A DNA stretch of 8,793 bases. Source: a bacterium (lineage in GTDB: Bacteria; Krumholzibacteriota; Krumholzibacteria; LZORAL124-64-63). The stretch is from NCBI GenBank assembly GCA_030592025.1, contig JAUUZX010000032.1:1-8793 (forward strand), given 5' to 3'. The notes under the pieces were generated by a model, which saw only the letters and a list, made by a program, of their open reading frames with translations, made no database searches and was not told where the DNA came from. Shown piece after piece: positions 1 to 5,361 of the stretch (position 1 is its first letter; the number at the start of each line of letters is the position of its first letter). Both the position numbers and the translations under genes were made by a program.

Positions 1-573
1 GCCGGGCAGCAGGTACGGGTAGTGGGTCTCGCCCGTGTTGATGAAGTAGAAGCCGCGCTCGTCCTTCTTGGGCTGGATCTTCGCGAAGCCCTCCTGGCCG
101 TCGAAGATGACGCCGAGGTCGTTGTGGCTGGGGGCCAGCTCGTAGCGGTCGAAGTGCATGGAGAGGTTCGTCATGGGGTTCAGCACGGGCAGGCTGACGA
201 CGCCCTCGGTGCGGTAGCCTTGGCCCTTGAGGAAGTGGGGGAGCGAGAGCTGGGGCACGAAGCCCGAGAATTCCACCTCCGGCACGTTCAGGCGCCGGGC
301 CCAGAGAGCGAATTCATCCCGGTAGACGTTGGACGCGAAGACGCCCTTGGGGCTCTGGTGGGGCACCATGCCCATGAGGAACGTGTAGTGGCTCGGGCTC
401 GTCCAGCTGGCGTAGCTGTAGCGGCGTTCGGCCTGGCCGATGCGGTCCAGGTTGGGGGTGTTGGCGGCCTGGTAGGCGTCCCAGCGGCAGCTGTCGAACA
501 CGATGAAGACGATGTTGTTCTTCTTCTCGCCACCTTTGAACATGCTCTTCACGCCATCGATAATGCCGGCCAT
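1..573 (-). CDS. Sulfatase-like / alkaline phosphatase superfamily protein (3' end beyond window)
   Basis: The first 191 residues are visible and the gene runs off the left edge. The N-terminal core NIVFIVFDSCRWDAY...TPNLD matches the metal-binding start of the sulfatase/alkaline-phosphatase superfamily (Asp27). The segment TSPSHYTFLMG (residues 58-68) lines up with the sulfatase signature C-x-P-S-R-x-x-L-x-T-G, but Thr58 replaces the Cys that becomes formylglycine and His62 replaces the Arg. A later THYPYLLPG (183-191) resembles the family's H-x-P-Y segment. Thr is the nucleophile in phosphoethanolamine transferases, lipoteichoic acid synthases and NPP phosphodiesterases, so a phospho-transferase or phosphodiesterase role is as plausible as sulfate ester hydrolysis; the substrate is unknown. 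No signal peptide is seen, so it appears cytoplasmic. The ATG at 573 is preceded by GGGAG at a good distance. It lies downstream of trxA, same strand, 135 nt away. Confidence 0.8.
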   Translation of the reverse strand, partial: MAGIIDGVKSMFKGGEKKNNIVFIVFDSCRWDAYQAANTPNLDRIGQAERRYSYASWTSPSHYTFLMGMVPHQSPKGVFASNVYRDEFALWARRLNVPEVEFSGFVPQLSLPHFLKGQGYRTEGVVSLPVLNPMTNLSMHFDRYELAPSHNDLGVIFDGQEGFAKIQPKKDERGFYFINTGETHYPYLLPG

Positions 574-652
574 GGTCCACTCCCGGGATTCGCGCTCAGG
601 TTGTTGACGACGAGTCCCAATGTCGGTCCTGCCGCGGGTGAGCGCAAGGGAA

Positions 653-682
653 CGGCCGCCAGACTCGATGGTCCGGCGGCCG
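653..682 (-). terminator. Candidate terminator hairpin after trxA
   Basis: Read on the minus strand, 26 nt past the trxA stop, CGGCCGCCGGAC pairs with GTCTGGCGGCCG across a 6-nt loop. This is a 12-bp stem with one G-U pair. On the plus strand the same position is an A-C mismatch, so the fold favours the trxA direction. It is followed by TTCCC rather than a true T-tract, so termination may be weak or need Rho. It would separate trxA from the sulfatase-like gene. Confidence 0.5.
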
Positions 683-708
683 GGAGGACTCTGCAGGAGC
701 AGGCCGTC

Positions 709-1032
709 CTACATGTGGTTCTCGAGGGCGGCGGCCAGGTCTTCCTTGGACCGCAGACCCACGAAGCTCTCGACGACGCTGCCGCCCTTGAAGAGCATCA
801 CCGTGGGGATGCCGCGGATGCCGAACTTGCCGGCGATCTCCTGGTTGTCGTCCACGTTGACCTTGCCGATCTTCGCCTTGCCTTCGAAGTCGTTGGCCAG
901 CTCCTCGACGATGGGGCCGATCATCTTGCAGGGGCCGCACCAGGGGGCCCAGAAGTCCACGAGCACGGGCACGTCGCTGTTCAGGACCTCGGTCTCGAAA
1001 TTGTTGCCGTCGAAGGCCATTGGGTTCGCCAT
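709..1032 (-). CDS. trxA: Thioredoxin
   Basis: A complete 107-aa thioredoxin, the usual length for the single-domain protein. It reduces disulfides in cytoplasmic proteins such as ribonucleotide reductase and peroxiredoxins and is itself recharged by thioredoxin reductase. The active site WCGPC lies at residues 31-35 after the strand VPVLVDFWAP. The cis-proline segment GIRGIPTVMLF places Pro76 opposite the active site, and Asp26 is the usual buried acid. The ATG at 1032 is preceded by AAGGAG with 8 nt spacing, which favours it over the internal Met5. It is divergent from a sigma-54 activator gene, and a -24/-12 promoter match lies at 1123-1137, so expression may be conditional rather than housekeeping. 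That regulatory link is inference. Confidence 0.97.
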   Translation of the reverse strand: MANPMAFDGNNFETEVLNSDVPVLVDFWAPWCGPCKMIGPIVEELANDFEGKAKIGKVNVDDNQEIAGKFGIRGIPTVMLFKGGSVVESFVGLRSKEDLAAALENHM

Positions 1033-1051
1033 GTCGTTGTCTCCTTGGGTT

Positions 1052-1069
1052 GGGCCCCGCTCCGGGCCC
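1052..1069 (-). other. Hairpin in the trxA leader, just upstream of the SD
   Basis: GGGCCC at 1052-1057 and again at 1064-1069 form a 6-bp GC-only stem with a 6-nt loop in the predicted trxA 5' leader, 5 nt upstream of the AAGGAG ribosome site (complement 1041-1046). It could modulate translation or be chance in GC-rich DNA. Confidence 0.3.
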
Positions 1070-1122
1070 GAAAGCGACCGGCGTGCCGGCCGTCGTGTTC
1101 AACATGTTCACGGGCCCTCTAT

Positions 1123-1137
1123 GCAGGGGGTGTGCCA
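1123..1137 (-). promoter_or_regulatory. Candidate sigma-54 (-24/-12) promoter for trxA
   Basis: On the minus strand the sequence is TGGCACACCCCCTGC. The consensus is TGGCAC-N5-TTGC, so the only deviation is CTGC for TTGC, and the essential GG and GC dinucleotides are exactly 10 nt apart. Transcription would begin near 1111, giving a leader of about 79 nt before the trxA ATG. The neighbouring divergent gene encodes a sigma-54 activator, which supports the match. It has not been tested against chance occurrence. Confidence 0.55.
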
Positions 1138-1166
1138 TGTTTCCCGGATACCGTGGAGGCATGGAT

Positions 1167-1219
1167 GATGTAACTTATAAGATATTGTTAATAATAAGTT
1201 TGAACAATTTACAGACAAT
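1167..1219. promoter_or_regulatory. AT-rich island in the divergent control region
   Basis: This stretch is strikingly AT-rich inside GC-rich DNA. It carries inverted repeats: AACTTAT (1173-1179) with ATAAGTT (1195-1201), ATTGTT (1185-1190) with AACAAT (1203-1208), and the palindrome CTTATAAG (1175-1182). It sits between the -24/-12 site and the TTGC palindromes. There a bend or bending-protein site would help the activator reach the polymerase, and it may also carry the activator's own promoter. I could not assign one clear sigma-70 promoter. Confidence 0.4.
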
Positions 1220-1247
1220 GTGGACTCGCCTCTGACGACCAAATCTC

Positions 1248-1297
1248 CCTTGCGCAAGGTGTTGAATACAACGATAATGTTGCAACAGAAACGTTGC
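1248..1297. promoter_or_regulatory. Cluster of TTGC-type inverted repeats (candidate activator sites)
   Basis: Four dyads lie close together: CCTTGCGCAAGG (1248-1259, perfect 12 bp), GTTG-AATA-CAAC (1261-1272), TGTTGCAACA (1278-1287, perfect 10 bp), and GCAAC-N6-GTTGC (1282-1286 with 1293-1297). They begin about 110-175 bp upstream of the putative sigma-54 promoter, a typical distance for an upstream activating sequence, and lie just before the activator's ATG, so they could also serve autoregulation. Binding is inferred from position and symmetry. Confidence 0.45.
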
Positions 1298-1304
1298 TTG
1301 CAGC

Positions 1305-1310
1305 AGGGGG
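1305..1310 (+). promoter_or_regulatory. Ribosome binding site that fixes the activator start at 1316
   Basis: AGGGGG lies 5 nt before the ATG at 1316. The reading frame is open back to a GTG at 1220, but that start has no Shine-Dalgarno sequence and the extra 32 codons run through the palindromic control region. The ATG is therefore preferred. Confidence 0.65.
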
Positions 1311-1315
1311 TTGCC

Positions 1316-2701
1316 ATGACTCAGAACAAACCGTCGGCCGTGCCCATCGCGCGCCTGCTCGCCCAGGTGCAGCCCGGGAGCATCATGGCCATCATCACGT
1401 CGCTGCGGGAGGGGATCCTGGCCGTGGACACGGAGCTCAGGATCCTCACGGTGAACCCGGCCGCCGAGGAGATCCTGGGCCGTTCGCGCTGGGACCTGGC
1501 CGGCGTGCCCGTGTGCGACCTCTTCGGCTCCGCCTCCTGCCCCGAGGACACCCTGGCCGCCACCCTCCTGTCCGGCGAGCCCATCATTGATTTCCAGACC
1601 CCGGTGCGCCTGGCCGGTGGGCAGATGGGTCACGTGCTCCTGCGCACGGCGCCTTTGCGACACCGGGACGGCCACCCCTTGGGCATCGCCCTCATCCTGG
1701 GCGACGTCACCGAGGTGACCGAACTCCGTCAACAGGTGAGTGGCCGCACCCAGCTCGGGCGTCTGGTGGGGCACGCTCCGCGCATGCGCGAACTCTTCGA
1801 TCTCATCCAGGACGTGGCCGACAGTGACGCCACGGTCCTGGTCCGCGGCGAGAGCGGCACGGGCAAGGAGCTCGTGGCCCGGGCGATCCACGAGTCCGGC
1901 CCGCGGGCCGACGGGCCCTTCATCCAGGTGAACTGCTCCGCCCTGTCGGAGAACCTCCTGGAGAGCGAACTCTTCGGTCATGTGAAGGGCGCCTACACCG
2001 GCGCCGTGGCCGACCGGCGGGGCCGCTTCGAGGAGGCCCACGGCGGCACCCTCTTCCTGGACGAGATCGGCGACGTGAACCCGGCGGTCCAGGTGAAGCT
2101 GCTGCGGGTGCTCCAGGAACGGGTCATCGAGCGGGTGGGCGACAGCACCCCCGTGCCGGTGGACGTGCGCCTCGTCTCGGCCACGAACCGCAACCTCGAG
2201 ACCCTGCTGGCGACGGGCCGCATCCGCGAGGATTTCTTCTACCGCATCAAGGTCGTGTCCCTGACGATCCCGCCGCTGCGGGACCGGCGGGAGGACATCC
2301 CCATGCTGGTGGGGCATCTGCTCCAGCGCATCGTCGGGCGCCAGGGGCAGGGCGCACCTCCGGCCGTGACCGGCGGGGCCCAGCGCGTGCTCATGAGCCA
2401 CCACTGGCCAGGCAACGTGCGCGAGCTGGAGAACGCCCTCGAGCACGCGGTCGTGCTCAGCCGCGGGGAAGCGATCCAGGCCTCCCATCTGCCCCGGGAA
2501 CTGACGGGAGCCGTGGGGCCCGGCGCCCGGCGGGGCCTGGGCGACGTGCCCCGGCACAGCGATCAGGAACGGGAGATCCTCGCCGCCGCCCTGGCCGCCG
2601 CGGGCTGGAACCGTTCCCGGGCCGCGCGACGCCTGGGTATTGACAGGACGACCCTGTGGCGCAAGATCCGCGAGTACGGTCTCGAACCCGATGATGATTG
2701 A
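1316..2701 (+). CDS. Sigma-54-dependent transcriptional activator (PAS / AAA+ / Fis HTH)
   Basis: A 461-aa enhancer-binding protein that uses ATP to open promoters held by sigma-54 RNA polymerase. In order: an N-terminal PAS domain (about residues 20-135, with NPAAEEILG and Cys67 and Cys75); the AAA+ domain with Walker A GESGTGKE (178-185), the sigma-54 contact loop GAYTGA (225-230, Tyr for the usual Phe), Walker B LFLDE (246-250), the arginine-finger region REDFFYRI (304-311) and WPGNVRELENALEHAVV; then a Fis-type helix-turn-helix (about 418-461, SRAARRLGIDRTTLWRKI). It has no receiver domain, so it probably senses a signal directly through the PAS domain rather than by phosphorylation. It is divergent from trxA and followed 25 nt later by a membrane-protein gene. 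The -24/-12 match in front of trxA makes trxA the obvious candidate target. Confidence 0.95.
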   Translation: MTQNKPSAVPIARLLAQVQPGSIMAIITSLREGILAVDTELRILTVNPAAEEILGRSRWDLAGVPVCDLFGSASCPEDTLAATLLSGEPIIDFQTPVRLAGGQMGHVLLRTAPLRHRDGHPLGIALILGDVTEVTELRQQVSGRTQLGRLVGHAPRMRELFDLIQDVADSDATVLVRGESGTGKELVARAIHESGPRADGPFIQVNCSALSENLLESELFGHVKGAYTGAVADRRGRFEEAHGGTLFLDEIGDVNPAVQVKLLRVLQERVIERVGDSTPVPVDVRLVSATNRNLETLLATGRIREDFFYRIKVVSLTIPPLRDRREDIPMLVGHLLQRIVGRQGQGAPPAVTGGAQRVLMSHHWPGNVRELENALEHAVVLSRGEAIQASHLPRELTGAVGPGARRGLGDVPRHSDQEREILAAALAAAGWNRSRAARRLGIDRTTLWRKIREYGLEPDDD

Positions 2702-2719
2702 GGAGCGACGATTGAGGAG
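2696..2719 (+). repeat. Duplicated GATTGAGGAG, second copy is the SD of the next gene
   Basis: GATTGAGGAG occurs at 2696-2705 and 2710-2719, a 14-nt tandem period. The first copy spans the stop codon of the activator (TGA 2699-2701); the second supplies GAGGAG 7 nt before the ATG at 2727. It probably arose by a short tandem duplication and may help ribosomes pass from one gene to the next. Confidence 0.6.
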
Positions 2720-2726
2720 TGGCGGC

Positions 2727-3572
2727 ATGAACAGCAAGGTGGTCAAGGGCTGCGGTATCGGTTGCGCGGCGTTGGTGCTTATCTTCGTGGCCATTGCCGG
2801 CAGCGGCATGTGGTACGCAAAGAAGATGGCGCGGGAATTCGACGTGGTCCAGGAGGCCGAGACGGCCCTCGTCGAGGCTCACGGCGCGCCGGGGACCTGG
2901 ACCGTTCCGTCGGGTCTCGTGCCCACCGACGAGCAGGTGGCCCGCTTCGTCCAGGTGCGTCGGGAGACGGCCGAATGGCGGGCCAACCTCGACCGGGCCG
3001 TGGGCGACTGGCTGGAGATGGAGCAGCGGTCCACCAATCCCCTGACCCGCGCCTTCCGCACCGTGCAGGCCGCCACCGAGGCGGCGCCGGTGTACGCCGG
3101 GTTCTGGGCGTCCCGCAACCACGCGCTGCTGGCCGCCGAGATGGGACCCGACGAGTACGTCTGGCTCTACCACCTCGTGTACCACGCCTGGCTCGGCCAC
3201 GACCCCGCCAGCGGGATGGCCGACGCGGACTTCAGCGCGGCCACCAATTTCGGCCTGGACCGGGGGGAGGCCACCGGCGGTCAGGCCGTGGTCGACGATC
3301 TCGTCCGCCAACGCCTGCGGGGCACCATCGTCCCCCTGCTCGAAGGCGCGCCCGACGGCTTGCCCGAGGCGACGGCCTGGCGCGACGACGAGTTGGCCCG
3401 GCTCGCCGACGACTCCCGGCGCTGGCCGTGGCAGACGGACCTGCCGCCGGCCTTTGCGGTCGCCTTCGCCCCCCACGAGAGCGCCCTGGTCGCGGCCTGG
3501 AGTTCGGCGACCAACCCCATGGAGATGCTCTTCGAGATGACCAGCGCGCCGGAGGCGGACGCCGGAGAGTAG
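2727..3572 (+). CDS. Membrane-anchored protein of unknown function
   Basis: A 281-aa protein that I do not recognise. It starts with MNSKVVKGCG and has one hydrophobic segment at about residues 10-31 (CAALVLIFVAIAGSGMWYA region) flanked by Lys, so it is probably a single-pass protein with the remainder outside the cytoplasm. The rest is acidic and largely helical, rich in Trp and Tyr, with a conspicuous aromatic stretch EYVWLYHLVYHAW near residues 145-160. No catalytic motif is evident. The ATG at 2727 has GAGGAG 7 nt upstream; a longer open frame back to 2640 overlaps the activator gene and is unlikely. It follows the sigma-54 activator by 25 nt and is probably co-transcribed with it, so it might supply or respond to the activator's signal, which is inference. 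It converges on the ribbon-helix-helix gene with only 7 nt between stop codons. Confidence 0.8.
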   Translation: MNSKVVKGCGIGCAALVLIFVAIAGSGMWYAKKMAREFDVVQEAETALVEAHGAPGTWTVPSGLVPTDEQVARFVQVRRETAEWRANLDRAVGDWLEMEQRSTNPLTRAFRTVQAATEAAPVYAGFWASRNHALLAAEMGPDEYVWLYHLVYHAWLGHDPASGMADADFSAATNFGLDRGEATGGQAVVDDLVRQRLRGTIVPLLEGAPDGLPEATAWRDDELARLADDSRRWPWQTDLPPAFAVAFAPHESALVAAWSSATNPMEMLFEMTSAPEADAGE

Positions 3573-3579
3573 GCCGAAG

Positions 3580-3741
3580 TCAGTCGTCGTCGTCCTTGCC
3601 CTTGCGGCGCTCCTTCACGGCTCGCCGCAGGAGGAACTCGATCTGGCCGTTCATGCTGCGGAACTCCGCGTCGGACCAGCGCCGGAGCTCTTCGTAGAGC
3701 TCCGGGCTGATGCGCAGGGGGAATGCCTTGCGGGGCGCCAT
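3580..3741 (-). CDS. Arc-like ribbon-helix-helix DNA-binding protein
   Basis: A 53-aa protein. Residues 5-11 (KAFPLRI) form the ribbon strand, SPELYEELRRWSDAEF the first helix, and RSMNGQIEFLLRRAVKER the second; the S-x-N-x-x-I turn between helices is typical of Arc-family proteins. It ends in a run of four Asp. Such proteins bind operator DNA as dimers. Its ATG follows the stop of the SPFH gene by one nucleotide (TAGCATG) with no clear Shine-Dalgarno sequence of its own, so translation is probably coupled to the upstream gene. Small Arc-like genes next to SPFH genes are, as I recall, a recurring arrangement in bacteria; most likely it represses this operon. There is no toxin gene beside it, so an antitoxin role has no support here. 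Confidence 0.85.
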   Translation of the reverse strand: MAPRKAFPLRISPELYEELRRWSDAEFRSMNGQIEFLLRRAVKERRKGKDDDD

Positions 3742-3742
3742 G

Positions 3743-4609
3743 CTACTGGTGCAGCGTGCCGGTGTTGATGACGGGCTGGGCCGCGTGCTCGCTGCACAGC
3801 ACCACCAGCAGGTTGGAGATCATGACCGCCTTGCGGTCCTCGTCGAACTCCGCCAGGCCCTTGTCGCCCAGTTCCTGCAACGCCATCTCGACCATGCCGA
3901 CGGCGCCCTCGACGATCTTCTGCCGGGCCGCGACCACCGCCGTCGCCTGCTGACGCTGGAGCATGGCGTGGGCGATCTCCGGCGCGTAGGCCAGATGGCT
4001 GAGCCGGGCCTCGATGACCTGCACGCCCGCCTTGGCCAGGCGCTCCTGCAGTTCCTGCTTGAGACGCTCACTGACCTCTTCCGTGGTGCCGCGCAGGGTG
4101 ACCTCGGCGTCGTCGCCGTCGTAGGGGTAGGCCCCCGCCAGGTGGCGCACCGCCGACTCGCTCTGGGTGGTGACGTACTCCTCGTAGTCGTCCACGTCGA
4201 ACAGGGCCTCGGCCGTGTTGTCGATGCGCCAGACGACCACCGCCGCGATCTCGATGGGGTTGCCGTTCAGGTCGTTCACCTTGAGGCGATCGCCGTTGAG
4301 GTTTCGGGCCTTCAGCGACACCCTGAGCTTGGTGTAGAAGGGGTTGGCCCAGCGCAGGCCGTTCTCCTTGGAGGTGCCCTTGTAGGAGCCGAAGAGCAGG
4401 AGCGCCGCCGCTTCGTTGGGGTTGATCACGAACAGCCCGCCGAAGACGAAGAAGCTCAGGATGAAGATGATGATGGCGCCGAACAGGGTCAGCATGGACT
4501 CGGCGCCGATGGCCCAGATGAAAGCCACGATACTGAATATGACCATGGCGATGGCCAGGAACAACGGGCCCCAGCCCGTCGGCGTCTTGAGTTTGGTTTC
4601 GGTGTGCAT
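3743..4609 (-). CDS. SPFH / band 7 (prohibitin-homology) domain membrane protein
   Basis: A 288-aa protein of the stomatin/prohibitin/flotillin superfamily, whose members oligomerise on membranes and organise microdomains. Two hydrophobic segments (about residues 15-34 and 39-62) precede the band-7 domain, which opens with [19 protein letters not shown] and continues through the conserved [25 protein letters not shown] strand region and AAVVVWRI. The C-terminal half (about residues 170-265) is helical and probably coiled-coil, with [29 protein letters not shown], a family hallmark. The ATG at 4609 has AGGAGGG 4 nt upstream; a GTG 24 nt earlier (4633) lacks a site of its own. It is the first gene of a two-gene unit with the ribbon-helix-helix gene. 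What it scaffolds is not evident from the neighbours. Confidence 0.92.
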   Translation of the reverse strand: MHTETKLKTPTGWGPLFLAIAMVIFSIVAFIWAIGAESMLTLFGAIIIFILSFFVFGGLFVINPNEAAALLLFGSYKGTSKENGLRWANPFYTKLRVSLKARNLNGDRLKVNDLNGNPIEIAAVVVWRIDNTAEALFDVDDYEEYVTTQSESAVRHLAGAYPYDGDDAEVTLRGTTEEVSERLKQELQERLAKAGVQVIEARLSHLAYAPEIAHAMLQRQQATAVVAARQKIVEGAVGMVEMALQELGDKGLAEFDEDRKAVMISNLLVVLCSEHAAQPVINTGTLHQ

Positions 4610-4674
4610 CGTTCCCTCCTCAGGAATGGACACCCCTTGCCGTGAACGGAATCGCCGCGTTGGGGGATGTCAGA

Positions 4675-4703
4675 ATGATATCACTATGAGATCATACCCG
4701 CAA
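4675..4703 (-). promoter_or_regulatory. Promoter of the SPFH unit, overlapped by an inverted repeat
   Basis: On the minus strand TTGCGG (complement 4698-4703) and TATCAT (complement 4675-4680) are separated by exactly 17 nt; the -10 matches the consensus at five of six positions. Transcription would start near 4668, about 59 nt before the ATG. ATGAT (4675-4679) and ATCAT (4691-4695) form an inverted repeat, and TGATATCA (4676-4683) is palindromic across the -10. This is a good place for a ribbon-helix-helix operator. Confidence 0.5.
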
Positions 4704-4729
4704 GGCGGATGAATATTCGCCCGTCCAGG

Positions 4730-4749
4730 AAAAACGGGCCCCGGGCCCG
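4730..4749 (-). terminator. Candidate intrinsic terminator facing the SPFH promoter
   Basis: On the minus strand CGGGCC-CGG-GGCCCG forms a 6-bp GC stem, extendable by a G-U and an A-U pair, directly followed by TTTTT. It lies upstream of the SPFH promoter and would stop antisense transcripts coming from the divergent operon. No gene that it obviously ends is present. A competing stem, GCCCGT (4719-4724) with ACGGGC (4734-4739), uses part of the same sequence. Confidence 0.4.
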
Positions 4750-4752
4750 CTG

Positions 4753-4782
4753 ATGACGCCTGAAGACCGTTGTGCTAGTTTC
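4753..4782 (+). promoter_or_regulatory. Candidate promoter for the cysteine-protein / methyltransferase pair
   Basis: ATGACG (4753-4758) and an extended -10 TGC-TAGTTT (-10 hexamer at 4776-4781) are 17 nt apart. The 12-mer TGTGCTAGTTTC (4771-4782) resembles TGTGGTATACTC in front of the beta-helix gene. An alternative pair is CTGAAG (4760-4765) with GATAAC (4783-4788), also spaced 17 nt. I cannot choose between them. Confidence 0.35.
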
Positions 4783-4827
4783 GATAACCGCGGTCGTACA
4801 GGGCGCTGCGCAATGAGGAGACACGAC

Positions 4828-5361
4828 ATGGGCGACGGCAAACAGGGTCTGGCAGCCACCGATCTGGAAGGCAAACTGAACGATCTGCGGGGTGTCAACG
4901 CGCTCCACGCCGCTTGCGGCGACCGGGCCTGGTCGTTGCTGCGCAAGCAGTACCTGGCCCTGGGCTACAGCGAGGGTGTGGCGCGCCTGGCGCGGCTGGC
5001 GGCGGACGGACGCTTTGACGCCGATGAATTCGCCGCCGACCCCGTCGACGGCGCCCGCGCCTGGCTCCAGGATTTCTTCGACGACCGCGGCACGGCCATG
5101 CCCGACATCTGGGCCGAGGGGCGGACGATATTCCTGCGCACCAAGGAATGCCGGCAGTGCCTGACACTGGATGCCGAGGTGCGATTGCCGGTGCCCCACG
5201 GCGAGATCTGCTACGTGTACTGCCGGGCCTGGGCCGAGGGCTACATGGATGTGCTCACGGACCTGATGCCGGGCCTCGTGATCCACTACCACAACGCCGA
5301 CTCGCGCCGCGACGGTCCTGGCCACGATTGCGTCGAGGCGTTCCAGATGGTGACGCCGTGA
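4828..5361 (+). CDS. Uncharacterised cysteine-containing protein
   Basis: A 177-aa soluble protein with no signal peptide or membrane segment. Six cysteines stand at residues 30, 108, 111, 128, 132 and 168. CRQC (108-111), CYVYC (128-132) and a final G-x-x-C-x-E-x-F (165-172) suggest a metal site or redox/thiol centre in the C-terminal half. The ending, an acidic helix followed by a strand and then a glycine and Cys, is reminiscent of both the V4R small-molecule-binding fold and the L-2-amino-thiazoline-4-carboxylic acid hydrolase family; I cannot decide between them, and neither may be right. The ATG at 4828 has GAGGAG 7 nt upstream; an in-frame ATG at 4753 would lie on the promoter. Its stop overlaps the start of the methyltransferase gene (GTGA), so the two are probably made together and may act on one substrate. 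Confidence 0.75.
   Translation: MGDGKQGLAATDLEGKLNDLRGVNALHAACGDRAWSLLRKQYLALGYSEGVARLARLAADGRFDADEFAADPVDGARAWLQDFFDDRGTAMPDIWAEGRTIFLRTKECRQCLTLDAEVRLPVPHGEICYVYCRAWAEGYMDVLTDLMPGLVIHYHNADSRRDGPGHDCVEAFQMVTP

Noticed and set aside
22..1173. Long plus-strand open frame (383 codons) over the left end
   Set aside because: It is antisense to the sulfatase-like gene and trxA, both with recognisable motifs and ribosome sites; its protein is low-complexity Val/Ala/Gly/His, typical of a GC-rich shadow frame.
1178..1208. Possible sigma-70 promoter for trxA on the minus strand (TTGTTC, 17 nt, TATCTT)
   Set aside because: The hexamers are only moderate matches in AT-rich sequence where such matches arise easily, and the start would be about 140 nt upstream of trxA. 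It remains an alternative to the sigma-54 site.
1220..1315. N-terminal extension of the activator from GTG 1220
   Set aside because: It has no Shine-Dalgarno sequence, would place the palindrome cluster inside the coding region, and does not resemble a PAS N-terminus; ATG 1316 has AGGGGG at 5 nt.
1175..2809. 544-codon minus-strand open frame
   Set aside because: It is antisense to the sigma-54 activator, whose Walker and Fis motifs are clear; the antisense translation has no recognisable domain.
3580..3741. Antitoxin of a toxin-antitoxin system
   Set aside because: The ribbon-helix-helix fold fits, but the neighbours are an SPFH gene and a convergent membrane-protein gene; no small toxin-like frame is adjacent.
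3710..4645. 311-codon plus-strand open frame
   Set aside because: It is the complement of the SPFH gene, whose membrane segments and band-7 motifs are clear.
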